Positions 1 to 10,300 of a stretch of DNA of 64,000 bases are shown one piece after another; position 1 is the first letter of the stretch, and every line of letters begins with the position of its first letter. The DNA lies in NCBI RefSeq assembly GCF_949987535.1, contig NC_080070.1, positions 7,126,016 through 7,190,015 on the forward strand, in the 5' to 3' direction. This DNA is from Balaenoptera acutorostrata (lineage: Eukaryota > Chordata > Mammalia > Artiodactyla > Balaenopteridae). A model generated the notes under the pieces. That model ran no database searches. It was not told where the DNA came from and saw only the letters and a program-made list of their open reading frames with translations. The position numbers and the translations under genes are program-made.

Positions 1-1354
1 TTTCTAACAGGAATCGCTGTTGAATTTTTTTGGAATGCTATTTTGTTATCTATTGAGAGGATTATATGATTTTTCTTCTTTAACCTGCTGGTATGGTAAA
101 TTATGTCATTTTCTCATGTTGAACCAACCTTGAAATTTTGGGAAAAAAAACCTAACTTAGTCATGATCCTTTACATACATTGCTGGCCTTAATATGCTAA
201 TTATTTTGTTTAGGATTTTTGAATCTTTGTTCATGAGTGAGACTGGCCTATACTTTTCCTTTCTCAGACTGTCTGTGGCTGGTTTTGATATTAAAGATAT
301 GTTATGATGTATTCCCTCTGTTTTTATTTGCTCAGAGAGTTTGTGTAATATTGGAATTATCTATTCTTTGAATGTTTTTCTTCGTGGGGGAGATTTTTGT
401 CTACTGATTTAAGTTCTTTAATAGTTATAGGACCTTCTTTATTCAGTTTTGGCAAGTTCTAGTTTTTCTAAGGAATTTGTTCATTTCCCCAGAGGTTTCA
501 AATTTCTTGGAATAACATTCATAATATTCTATTTTTTAATCTCAGCTACATCTATAATTATGTCCCTTTTTCATTCTTCATGTTGGTTATTGGTGCTTTC
601 TCCTTTTCTCTTGGTAATCTTGCTAGAGATGTATTGGTTAATATCCTTTCCAAAGAACCAACTTTTGCTTCTCTGTGTTCTTTGTTTCTTCTTTTATTAA
701 TTTACACTCTCATAGTATTTCCTTTCTTTTTATTTTTATTGCTTTTATTTTATTGTTGTTACTTTCTAACATCTTGCATTGACTGCTTGACCTATTAATT
801 TTCAACCTGTTTCCTCTTTTTTAATATAGACATATGAGGCTACAAACTTTCCTCTAAGTACCATGTAGATACAGACACACATTTTGATAATTTTTTCATT
901 AGCATTGGGTTCCAAATAGCTTCCATTTTCATTGTGATTTGTCCTTAGAGCCTTGGATTATTTAGAAAGCATATATATATATATATTTTTTTTAATTTTA
1001 GTATATATGGGGAGTTTGAGGATATCTGTTATTGATTTCTAACTTAATGGTGTTATAGTTAGAAAATAGATGTGTAAAATACTAATCTTTTAAAATTTAT
1101 TGAAGTTTGTTTTATGGCCTAGAAAGTATTCATTTTTTCTTAATGTTTTGTATGGCTTGAGAATCTTGTGTTTTCCTTGTCTTTAAGTTATGCTTATGTC
1201 CATTTGGTCAGTTTGTTAATAGTGTTGTTCAGATCCTATAATCTTTGGTTGGCTTGGTTTACCAGTTATGGAAAATGGTATGTCAGTTGCCCACAGAGGA
1301 GGTGGATTTGTTCATTTCTCCTGGAGTTCTGTCAGTTTTGCTTTATTATTTTAT
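1..1354 (-). mobile_element. Old L1 ORF2 relic (antisense), left part
   Basis: The AT-rich sequence reads, on the reverse strand, like a decayed L1 ORF2 reverse-transcriptase region; stretches typical of antisense L1 (near 140-260 and 420-560) are recognisable. Frames are broken throughout, so it is a dead fragment. It is cut at about 1354 by a younger L1 piece and resumes near 2459. It probably lies in an upstream intron of ZNF746. The subfamily was not assigned. Confidence 0.75.
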
Positions 1355-2458
1355 TCCGAGGTCCTGGATCATCTTCACTATCATTATTCTGAATTCTTTT
1401 TCTGGAAGGTTGCCTATCTCCACTTCATTTAGTTGTTTTTCTGGGGTTTTTTCTTGTTCCTTCATCTGGTACATAGCCCTCTGCCTTTTCATCTTCTCTG
1501 TCTTTCTGTAACTGTGGTTTTTGGTCCACAGGCTGCAGGATTGTAGTTTTTCTTGCTTCTGTTGTCTGCCCTCTGGTGGTTGAGGCTATCTAAGAGGCTT
1601 GATGGGAGGCTCTGGTGGTGGGTAGAGATGACTGTTGCTGTGGCGGTCAGAGCTCAGTAAAACCTTAATCCACTTGACTGTTGATGGGTGGGGCTGGGTT
1701 CCCTCCCTGTTGCTGTGGCGATCAGAGCCCAGTAAAACCTTAATCCACTTGACTGTTGATGGGTGGGGCTGGGTTCCCTCCCTGTTGGTTGTTTTGCCTG
1801 AGGCAACCCAACACTGGAGCCTACCCGTGCTCTTTGGTGGGGTTAATGGCAGACTCTGGGAGGGCTCACGCCAAGGAGAACTTCCCAGGACCTCTGCTGC
1901 CAGTGTCCTTATCCCCACGGTGAAACAGAGCCACCACTCGCCTCTGCAGGAGACCCCCCAACACCAGCAGGTACGTCTGGTTCAGTCTCCCCCAGGGTCA
2001 CTGCTCCTTCCCCTGGGTCCCGATGCACACATTACTTTGTGTGTGCCCTCCAAGAGTGGGGTCTCTGTTTCCCCCAGTCCTGTCACAGTCCTGCAATCAA
2101 TTCCCACTAGACTTCAAAGTCGGATTCTCTAGGAATTCCTCCTCCCTTTGCCGGACCCCCAGGTTGGGAAGCCTGAGGTGGGGCTCAGAACCTTCACTCC
2201 AGTGGGTGGACTTCTGTGGTATAAGTGTTCGCCAGTCTGTGAGTCACCCACCCAGCAGTTATGGGATTTGATTTTACTCTGATTGCGCCCCTCCTACCGT
2301 CTCACTGTGGCTTCTCCTCTGTCCTTGGACGTGGGGTGTCCTCCTTGGTGAAGTCCAGGGTCTTCCTGTCAATGATTGTCCAGCAGCCAGTTGTGATTCT
2401 GGTGCTCTCGCAAGAGGGAGTGAGAGCACGTCCTTCTACTCCGCCATCTTGGTTAATC
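1355..2458 (-). mobile_element. Young L1 piece: 5' UTR plus start of ORF1, no 3' end
   Basis: On the reverse strand this matches the first ~1.05 kb of the full-length L1 at 28627-34865: the 5' end (2458) has the same 'aagatggcggagtagaagg' start, and the other end (1355) stops inside ORF1 at the point equivalent to about 29680. A 15-bp direct repeat (ttgctttattatttt) lies at both edges (1340-1354 and 2462-2476 region), so it looks like one insertion into the older L1. ORF2, 3' UTR and poly(A) tail are absent. A 75-bp stretch of its 5' UTR is tandemly duplicated. Confidence 0.8.
1633..1782 (-). repeat. 75-bp tandem duplication (two copies) in the L1 5' UTR
   Basis: Two adjacent copies, 1633-1707 and 1708-1782, differ at only a few bases. 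The full-length L1 in this window has this segment once (around 29308-29382), so the duplication is specific to this copy or its source lineage. Confidence 0.85.
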
Positions 2459-2750
2459 TCCTCTTGCTTTATTATTTTGAAGCTATGTTATTCGATTTAA
2501 ATCATAGAATTATTTTATCTTTCTGGTCAATTTACCATTGTGCAGTGATTCTTTTTTATTTCTATGGATATTTTTCTTTTTAAGTCTATTTCATCTGATA
2601 TGGTATAACCACATCTTTTTGTTTTTAATTGTTTATTTGACTTAGTATATCTTTTATTGTCTCACACTGCTTTTGCATCCTTCTGTTTCAGGTGTGTCTC
2701 CTGTAAACAGCACATAGCTGAGTTTCTTACTTGTTTTTAGTCTGCTCGTC
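2459..2750 (-). mobile_element. Old L1 ORF2 relic (antisense), right part
   Basis: This continues the antisense L1 interrupted at 1354. It contains recognisable decayed ORF2 text (for example around 2690-2720, the region before the conserved 'cagcacatagctgagtt' stretch). No open frame remains. Confidence 0.7.
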
Positions 2751-2754
2751 CTTA

Positions 2755-2990
2755 CGTGTGAAATGTCCAGAACAGTAGGCACCAGCCACATGTGACTATT
2801 GAGCACTTAAAAGGATGAAATACGTATATGTCTAAGGGAATACTTTGGATATATTTGGATATATCGGGTTAAAAAAAATATTGCTAAAATTATTTCACCT
2901 GTTTCTTTTTACTTTTCTAAGGTAGCTACTATCAAACCTAAAATTAGATACGTGGCCCACCTTGATCTCTGTTGCACGGCGCTGGTCTAG
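2755..2990. mobile_element. Possible fossil MER-type DNA transposon
   Basis: The segment has the 'agccacatgtgactattgag' motif near its left end and a loosely inverted counterpart near 2925-2990, as in non-autonomous hAT-like relics of mammals. The family name is not assigned. 2990-3600 holds nothing I recognise apart from a short G run at 3186-3198. Confidence 0.4.
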
Positions 2991-3599
2991 ATCATTGACA
3001 TTGACCGTGGCCGCTAGGGTGTTTGGATTCTTAGCCACCCTCTTAAATTGTGCTGCGAGACCTTAGCCCTGCCTTTTCTGTATTTCTTTTTCTTTTTCCC
3101 ACTCCTCCCTTGAGAATTACTCATTTAGATTTTTTCCTCCTTAAACTGTTATTATTTTTAATTAGTTTGGAGCACCAGCCTCGGGGTGGGGGGGGGGTCA
3201 ACTCCCAGGGGAGACTGTTCTCCCCACTCAGCTAAGACCAAAGGCCAGAATGGGCAGTTGCCTTTCACAGGGCAGGTTTTCACCTTTGTTTTATGTTTAG
3301 TGCACTGGGAACATTGCTCTTTGGTCCCAGGTTTATGTGTGTGGTGGTGGTGAGGGGTCTCCAGCCCAACCTTCCACCCTGCTTACGCACTAGGCTTCTC
3401 ACATCTGTCTGTCCCAGGTGTGCACAGTCCATTGTAGCCCAGCAGTAGGGGAGTGGGAGATGCCCTACAGTTTACCATGGTTGACTTAGGCTTTCTTAGA
3501 GGTCATCCATGCTTAAAAATGTTTGTGTTTTTATACTTTACCCATCATTTTTAGATACTCCATATCGAGAGGAGTTTCCCTGCACAGCTAGCCAGCCAT

Positions 3600-4164
3600 A
3601 TGCCAGAAATAGAAGAGTTGAATGCTGCTTCTGTGTCTGTTGAGATGACTATTGTTTTCTCCATTAATCTGTTTGTGAGTTGTGTTACTGTATCGTCCAG
3701 GGGTAGCTTATCCTTGAGTTCTCAGGATAAACCCAGTTTGTTCGTAATGTATTGTCTCTTTTTCTTTTTTGAAAACATATTACTGGATTTGATTTGTATT
3801 TCTTTCATTTAGAATCTTTGCATACCTGTTCATAAATGGTCATTTTATAAATTTTTTCATGTACTGTTCTCTAGTTTGTGCAATGAGAATTATACTAGCC
3901 TCATTTTGACAGCCATTTTCCCTCAGCATTTTGAAAATATTATCTTCTGACATCGTACTTGCTGATAGAAATCTGCTTTCAGTCTGAATGTCATTCTTTT
4001 CTCTCTGGTGCCTTTTAAGATTTTCTCTTTGTCTTTGCTGTTCCATTTCACATGAATATTGTCTAGGTTTATATTCTTTTTTATTTCCTACTTAGGAAGT
4101 GGTGTTTTCCTTCAAGCCATGGGCTCACCATGCCTTCAATTTTGGAAAATTCTCAGCCATTATT

Positions 4165-4205
<41 letters not shown>

Positions 4206-5480
4206 CTTTTTATAGCTACTTTATTTATTTATTTATTTATTTTTGGCTGTGTTGGGTCTTCGGTTCGTGCGAGGGCTTTCTCTGGTTACGGCAAGTGGGG
4301 GCCACTCTTCATCGCGGTGCGGGGACCGCTCTTCATCGCGGTGCGCGGGCCTTTCACTATCGCGGCCCCTCCCGTTGCGGGGCACAGGCTCCAGACGCGC
4401 AGGCTCAGTAGTTGTGGCTCACGGGCCCAGCTGCTCCGTGGCATGTGGGATCTTCCCAGACCAGGGCTCGAACCCGTGTCCCCTGCATTAGCAGGCAGAT
4501 TCTCAACCACTGCGCCACCAGGGAAGCCCCTCAGCCATTATTTCTTTACCTGTTGCCATGTATCCATTTCTCATTCCCTCCTTCTGGGATTTCTGCCAGC
4601 ATATGTTGCAACTTCTCGTTTAATCCTCCGTGTCTCAACTTCTCTTTCATATTTTCATTTCTTTATCTCTCAGTGTTGTACTCTGAATTGTTTCCCCAGA
4701 TCCATCTTCTAAGTCACTAATTTTCTCTGCAACTGTGTTCATTCTGTTGTTAAGCCAGCCACTGTAGTTTTTATTTCCATGACTGCTTTTGTCACTTCTA
4801 GAATGTCTATTTGGTTCTCTTTCACATCTGCCTTTTTAAAAATAATTTCCTGTTCTTGCCTTACAGATTCTGTTCCTTCCTTTATTTCTTTGAATATTTT
4901 AAACATACTTATGCTACTGTATCCTTCAGCCTATTCTTCTTCTGTAGTTTGTGGGAGTGAGTTCTGCCATGGCTCTCATGGCATTTGGCTCCTCTTCTGG
5001 TTTGTAAGTTTAGCCTTTTAGTAGGGGCCCCTTAAGGCCTGCCTTGTGGGTGTGCCCCTATGGGCAGGTTGGCACTTGCCTCTGTTCGGGGGCCTCCTGG
5101 GTTGCCGTGGTTCTCAGCCAATTTTTCTGTGAATTTCTCAGCTTTTCTCAGCTGCACCACGTGGTTAGTATGAAGTTCGTGTGGACACGGGAATCTCATT
5201 TATTACGGGTGGCTTTTCCATCCACGGCCCTGGACAAGACGCAGCTTCCTTATTGTGCCCCTAGGTGGACGGAGTTTTAGTCCCCATCCACCTGATGGGA
5301 CAGAGCCTCACGGCTCCCGGCTGATGCGGGCAACTCAGCTCTGCTCTCACCTCACTTGGACATCCAAGCCCAGCCCCTAAGGCCTGCATCCTGTTTCAAC
5401 AACTCTACTTGGCTCCTGCTCAAACTCTTGATTTGACTTTGTGTTTTTTCTTTGATTCTTATATCTGGAACCTTTCTTTC
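3600..5480 (-). mobile_element. Old LINE relic (L1M-like), antisense, split by a SINE
   Basis: Low-complexity, T-rich sequence with phrases typical of antisense ancient L1 (3640-3800, 4530-4900). It is broken at 4169-4530 by a CHR SINE whose target-site duplication (ctcagccattatttctt) lies in this LINE. The right boundary is uncertain; from about 5000 the similarity is weak. Confidence 0.5.
4169..4530 (-). mobile_element. CHR-type SINE (tRNA-derived), antisense
   Basis: On the reverse strand it starts with the cetartiodactyl 'gggcttccctggtggcgcag' head, has a tRNA-like A box and a B box (ggttcgagccc), and ends in a TAAA-rich region plus a 36-base T run (4167-4202 as read on +). Direct repeats of about 17 bp flank it at 4152-4168 and 4530-4546. 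Open frames of 70-100 codons across it are SINE shadows, not genes. Confidence 0.93.
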
Positions 5481-5851
5481 GTGCTCACGTAAATACATGT
5501 GTAGGGGTAAGGTTTTGGGGACGGGGGTAGATTTTATCTAGCATTTCTGTGTTTAAAGTGAGAGCAGGACCTCCCTAGGGCAGCACAGTCTTGCCCAGGG
5601 ACCAGAGATCCAGCCCTGAGAATGCGTTTTGTGTTCCTCACTTCTCCCTGCCTGACCCGTGTGCTCAATACCACGTGGCCTCATGCTTTGCCTGGAAGGC
5701 CCCGCAGTCCCTGTTTGAGCTCTTGCCTTCCCTTTCCACCGGGCTCTTTTGCTGTTTGACCTTTGCAAGGCCCCGTGTGCCTTTCCTTGGCTGGACGTGT
5801 GTCCGCCCCAGGGCCCCTGATGCTGTCACTCACGCACTCTCTTTTTCTCAG
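5481..5851 (+). other. ZNF746: ZNF746 intron, unique sequence
   Basis: GC-rich, non-repeat sequence leading to a pyrimidine tract and AG acceptor at 5850-5851. No further exon is recognised here. Confidence 0.6.
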
Positions 5852-6043
5852 GCTCAGGGCCCCCCGTTCCTGCCCCTGACCTCTTAATGCAGATCAAGCA
5901 AGAAGGTGAGCTCCAGCTCCAGGAGCAGCAGACTCTAGGCGTGGAGGCGTGGGCAGCCGGACAGCCAGACATCGGGGAGGAGCCGTGGGGCCTCAGCCAG
6001 CTGGACTCCGGGGCAGGAGACGTCTCTACCGACGCTGCCTCTG
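5852..6043 (+). CDS. ZNF746: ZNF746 internal coding exon (SUMO-motif exon)
   Basis: This exon encodes part of the linker between the KRAB region and the zinc fingers of ZNF746, also called PARIS. PARIS is a nuclear repressor known in human as a parkin substrate that lowers PPARGC1A expression. The exon runs from an AG acceptor (5850-5851, after a T-rich tract) to a GTGAGT donor at 6044. It starts two bases into a codon and ends one base into the Gly codon finished by the next exon. It contains [17 protein letters not shown], with a sumoylation-type motif IKQE at about 5890-5901. The remembered human protein is nearly identical here. There are no stops or frameshifts. The N-terminal HUB/KRAB exons lie before the window. 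The ATG at 5887 is internal. Confidence 0.95.
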
Positions 6044-6539
6044 GTGAGTGGCTGAGGCTGGGAGCAGACGGCACGAACCAGATGCAGGGACTGAGGGCAG
6101 GACCTGGGAGAGGGAGTTCCTGCAAGCATTGCGGGGGGCTGTGGGCTCTGGCCTGACTAGTTTAGAAGATTTCCCACCTTATGGCAGGGGTTGCCCCGAA
6201 GGACATCTTGCCGGTCCCTCTGGGTTCCATGATGCTCTTGTCCTGGTATTCCTCTGCCTCACTCTTGCCAGCCCCCTCCTGGTCTTCCTGCCCCAGCCCT
6301 GGACATTTAAGTCACCAGCTGCCTCCTATTAAAGAGGGGCTGTATGACAAGAGTGTGACGTCTGAGCTTCCTGGTGCCTCAGAGAAGGGGACAGAAGCAA
6401 ACTGGTTCAGGAGAGGTGGGGTCGTTGCGCTCGGGCAGGAGAGTCACTGGTGGGGTCTCGGGGCAGCTGCTCCGCCTCTCCCACGGGGTCTGCCCGCTTC
6501 TTTCCCTAACCCACCGGCTCTGCTCTGTCTTCACTGCAG
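6044..6539 (+). other. ZNF746: ZNF746 intron (short)
   Basis: GTGAGT donor at 6044, pyrimidine-rich tract and CAG acceptor ending at 6539. The roughly 500 bp are GC-rich with no repeat I can name. Long open frames here (for example 6181-6759) run through intron and exon and are chance. Confidence 0.85.
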
Positions 6540-6665
6540 GCGTCCACTCCAACTTCTCAACCACTATCCCGCCCACCTCCTGGCAGGCAGATCTCCCTCC
6601 CCACCACCCCTCCTCCGCCTGCTCGGACGGGTCGCTGAAGCTCAGCACGGCCGCCTCCACGGAAG
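6540..6665 (+). CDS. ZNF746: ZNF746 internal coding exon
   Basis: A 126-nt exon encoding a Ser/Thr/Pro-rich linker that reads [19 protein letters not shown] and continues to STE. Acceptor: tcactgcag ending at 6539. Donor: GTACGG at 6666, weaker than the GTGAGT of the previous exon. Phase is 1 at both ends, so skipping the exon would keep the frame (42 codons). It matches the remembered human ZNF746 linker closely, with few substitutions. It joins across a ~9-kb intron to the last exon at 15674; that intron carries the giant tandem array. Confidence 0.95.
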
Positions 6666-7235
6666 GTACGGGGTGCGGAGGGAGAACTGGAAGGGCTCAT
6701 GTCTGCCCCGGAAGCTGCCTCAGCCGTGGCCCCTGATGGTCCAGCCAGCAGGCATTTAGGTGCCGGTGATGTGAACACTCTGTACAGTCTGTCCTTTTTC
6801 TCCTTCTAGATTCTTAGGCTTGAACAGTCTTTCTTGAGACGGCCCATTTTCCCACAGTTCCTTTCTTGTGTTAAGCAGTCAATCCTGACAAGCTGAACCC
6901 TTAAGAGGATGTACCTCTTGCCCAGACTCAGCAACCCTGGCTCCTCTCTGACCTGGAAAAACCCAAACCCAGCTAGAACCCCTTCTTAGATAACAGCACT
7001 ACCAAAGACAGGTGTCCACAGGCCCGAATTGGGAGGAACTGCCACACTTATGTATTAGTTTTCTACTTCTGTTTTGAAAGCCAGTTATCTGTTACTTTAA
7101 GTAATAATTTCTGTCATATTTTGGCACCGCAAAACCGTGCTAAAAGCCTAGATCCCTGATATAAAACTCTAGGGCATGAAATTCAAGTACATTTATATAA
7201 AATCAAACACATTTTTACTACTACACTAATATTTT
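6666..7235 (+). other. ZNF746: ZNF746 last intron, left unique part
   Basis: AT-balanced intronic sequence between the donor and the MIR remnant. I see no coding exon and no named repeat. Confidence 0.6.
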
Positions 7236-7239
7236 TATC

Positions 7240-7302
7240 ATTAGCTAGCTGGCTACATTTACTGAATGCTTGCTGCATGCAAAACAGCATGCTAAGTGCT
7301 TT
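7240..7302 (+). mobile_element. MIR SINE remnant, left flank of the array
   Basis: 'actgaatgcttgctgcatgc ... gcatgctaagtgctttcaca' resembles the MIR core ('gctaagcgctttaca' type). The MIR appears to continue into the 51-bp unit and then resume at 15208. The match was made by eye from memory of the family. Confidence 0.65.
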
Positions 7303-10300
7303 CACATGTGCTGTGTGGTTTAAACTTCACACACCCCTGTGAAACGGTGCTCACACATGTGCTGTGTGGTTTAAACTTCACACACCCCTGTGAAACGGTG
7401 CTCACACATGTGCTGTGTGGTTTAAACTTCACACACCCCTGTGAAACGGTGCTCACACATGTGCTGTGTGGTTTAAACTTCACACACCCCTGTGAAACGG
7501 TGCTCACACATGTGCTGTGTGGTTTAAACTTCACACACCCCTGTGAAACGGTGCTCACACATGTGCTGTGTGGTTTAAACTTCACACACCCCTGTGAAAC
7601 GGTGCTCACACATGTGCTGTGTGGTTTAAACTTCACACACCCCTGTGAAACGGTGCTCACACATGTGCTGTGTGGTTTAAACTTCACACACCCCTGTGAA
7701 ACGGTGCTCACACATGTGCTGTGTGGTTTAAACTTCACACACCCCTGTGAAACGGTGCTCACACATGTGCTGTGTGGTTTAAACTTCACACACCCCTGTG
7801 AAACGGTGCTCACACATGTGCTGTGTGGTTTAAACTTCACACACCCCTGTGAAACGGTGCTCACACATGTGCTGTGTGGTTTAAACTTCACACACCCCTG
7901 TGAAACGGTGCTCACACATGTGCTGTGTGGTTTAAACTTCACACACCCCTGTGAAACGGTGCTCACACATGTGCTGTGTGGTTTAAACTTCACACACCCC
8001 TGTGAAACGGTGCTCACACATGTGCTGTGTGGTTTAAACTTCACACACCCCTGTGAAACGGTGCTCACACATGTGCTGTGTGGTTTAAACTTCACACACC
8101 CCTGTGAAACGGTGCTCACACATGTGCTGTGTGGTTTAAACTTCACACACCCCTGTGAAACGGTGCTCACACATGTGCTGTGTGGTTTAAACTTCACACA
8201 CCCCTGTGAAACGGTGCTCACACATGTGCTGTGTGGTTTAAACTTCACACACCCCTGTGAAACGGTGCTCACACATGTGCTGTGTGGTTTAAACTTCACA
8301 CACCCCTGTGAAACGGTGCTCACACATGTGCTGTGTGGTTTAAACTTCACACACCCCTGTGAAACGGTGCTCACACATGTGCTGTGTGGTTTAAACTTCA
8401 CACACCCCTGTGAAACGGTGCTCACACATGTGCTGTGTGGTTTAAACTTCACACACCCCTGTGAAACGGTGCTCACACATGTGCTGTGTGGTTTAAACTT
8501 CACACACCCCTGTGAAACGGTGCTCACACATGTGCTGTGTGGTTTAAACTTCACACACCCCTGTGAAACGGTGCTCACACATGTGCTGTGTGGTTTAAAC
8601 TTCACACACCCCTGTGAAACGGTGCTCACACATGTGCTGTGTGGTTTAAACTTCACACACCCCTGTGAAACGGTGCTCACACATGTGCTGTGTGGTTTAA
8701 ACTTCACACACCCCTGTGAAACGGTGCTCACACATGTGCTGTGTGGTTTAAACTTCACACACCCCTGTGAAACGGTGCTCACACATGTGCTGTGTGGTTT
8801 AAACTTCACACACCCCTGTGAAACGGTGCTCACACATGTGCTGTGTGGTTTAAACTTCACACACCCCTGTGAAACGGTGCTCACACATGTGCTGTGTGGT
8901 TTAAACTTCACACACCCCTGTGAAACGGTGCTCACACATGTGCTGTGTGGTTTAAACTTCACACACCCCTGTGAAACGGTGCTCACACATGTGCTGTGTG
9001 GTTTAAACTTCACACACCCCTGTGAAACGGTGCTCACACATGTGCTGTGTGGTTTAAACTTCACACACCCCTGTGAAACGGTGCTCACACATGTGCTGTG
9101 TGGTTTAAACTTCACACACCCCTGTGAAACGGTGCTCACACATGTGCTGTGTGGTTTAAACTTCACACACCCCTGTGAAACGGTGCTCACACATGTGCTG
9201 TGTGGTTTAAACTTCACACACCCCTGTGAAACGGTGCTCACACATGTGCTGTGTGGTTTAAACTTCACACACCCCTGTGAAACGGTGCTCACACATGTGC
9301 TGTGTGGTTTAAACTTCACACACCCCTGTGAAACGGTGCTCACACATGTGCTGTGTGGTTTAAACTTCACACACCCCTGTGAAACGGTGCTCACACATGT
9401 GCTGTGTGGTTTAAACTTCACACACCCCTGTGAAACGGTGCTCACACATGTGCTGTGTGGTTTAAACTTCACACACCCCTGTGAAACGGTGCTCACACAT
9501 GTGCTGTGTGGTTTAAACTTCACACACCCCTGTGAAACGGTGCTCACACATGTGCTGTGTGGTTTAAACTTCACACACCCCTGTGAAACGGTGCTCACAC
9601 ATGTGCTGTGTGGTTTAAACTTCACACACCCCTGTGAAACGGTGCTCACACATGTGCTGTGTGGTTTAAACTTCACACACCCCTGTGAAACGGTGCTCAC
9701 ACATGTGCTGTGTGGTTTAAACTTCACACACCCCTGTGAAACGGTGCTCACACATGTGCTGTGTGGTTTAAACTTCACACACCCCTGTGAAACGGTGCTC
9801 ACACATGTGCTGTGTGGTTTAAACTTCACACACCCCTGTGAAACGGTGCTCACACATGTGCTGTGTGGTTTAAACTTCACACACCCCTGTGAAACGGTGC
9901 TCACACATGTGCTGTGTGGTTTAAACTTCACACACCCCTGTGAAACGGTGCTCACACATGTGCTGTGTGGTTTAAACTTCACACACCCCTGTGAAACGGT
10001 GCTCACACATGTGCTGTGTGGTTTAAACTTCACACACCCCTGTGAAACGGTGCTCACACATGTGCTGTGTGGTTTAAACTTCACACACCCCTGTGAAACG
10101 GTGCTCACACATGTGCTGTGTGGTTTAAACTTCACACACCCCTGTGAAACGGTGCTCACACATGTGCTGTGTGGTTTAAACTTCACACACCCCTGTGAAA
10201 CGGTGCTCACACATGTGCTGTGTGGTTTAAACTTCACACACCCCTGTGAAACGGTGCTCACACATGTGCTGTGTGGTTTAAACTTCACACACCCCTGTGA

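Noticed and set aside
4286..4510. tRNA genes suggested by A and B boxes in many places
   Set aside because: The boxes belong to CHR-type SINEs with tails and target-site duplications; there is no cloverleaf with acceptor stem of a functional tRNA.
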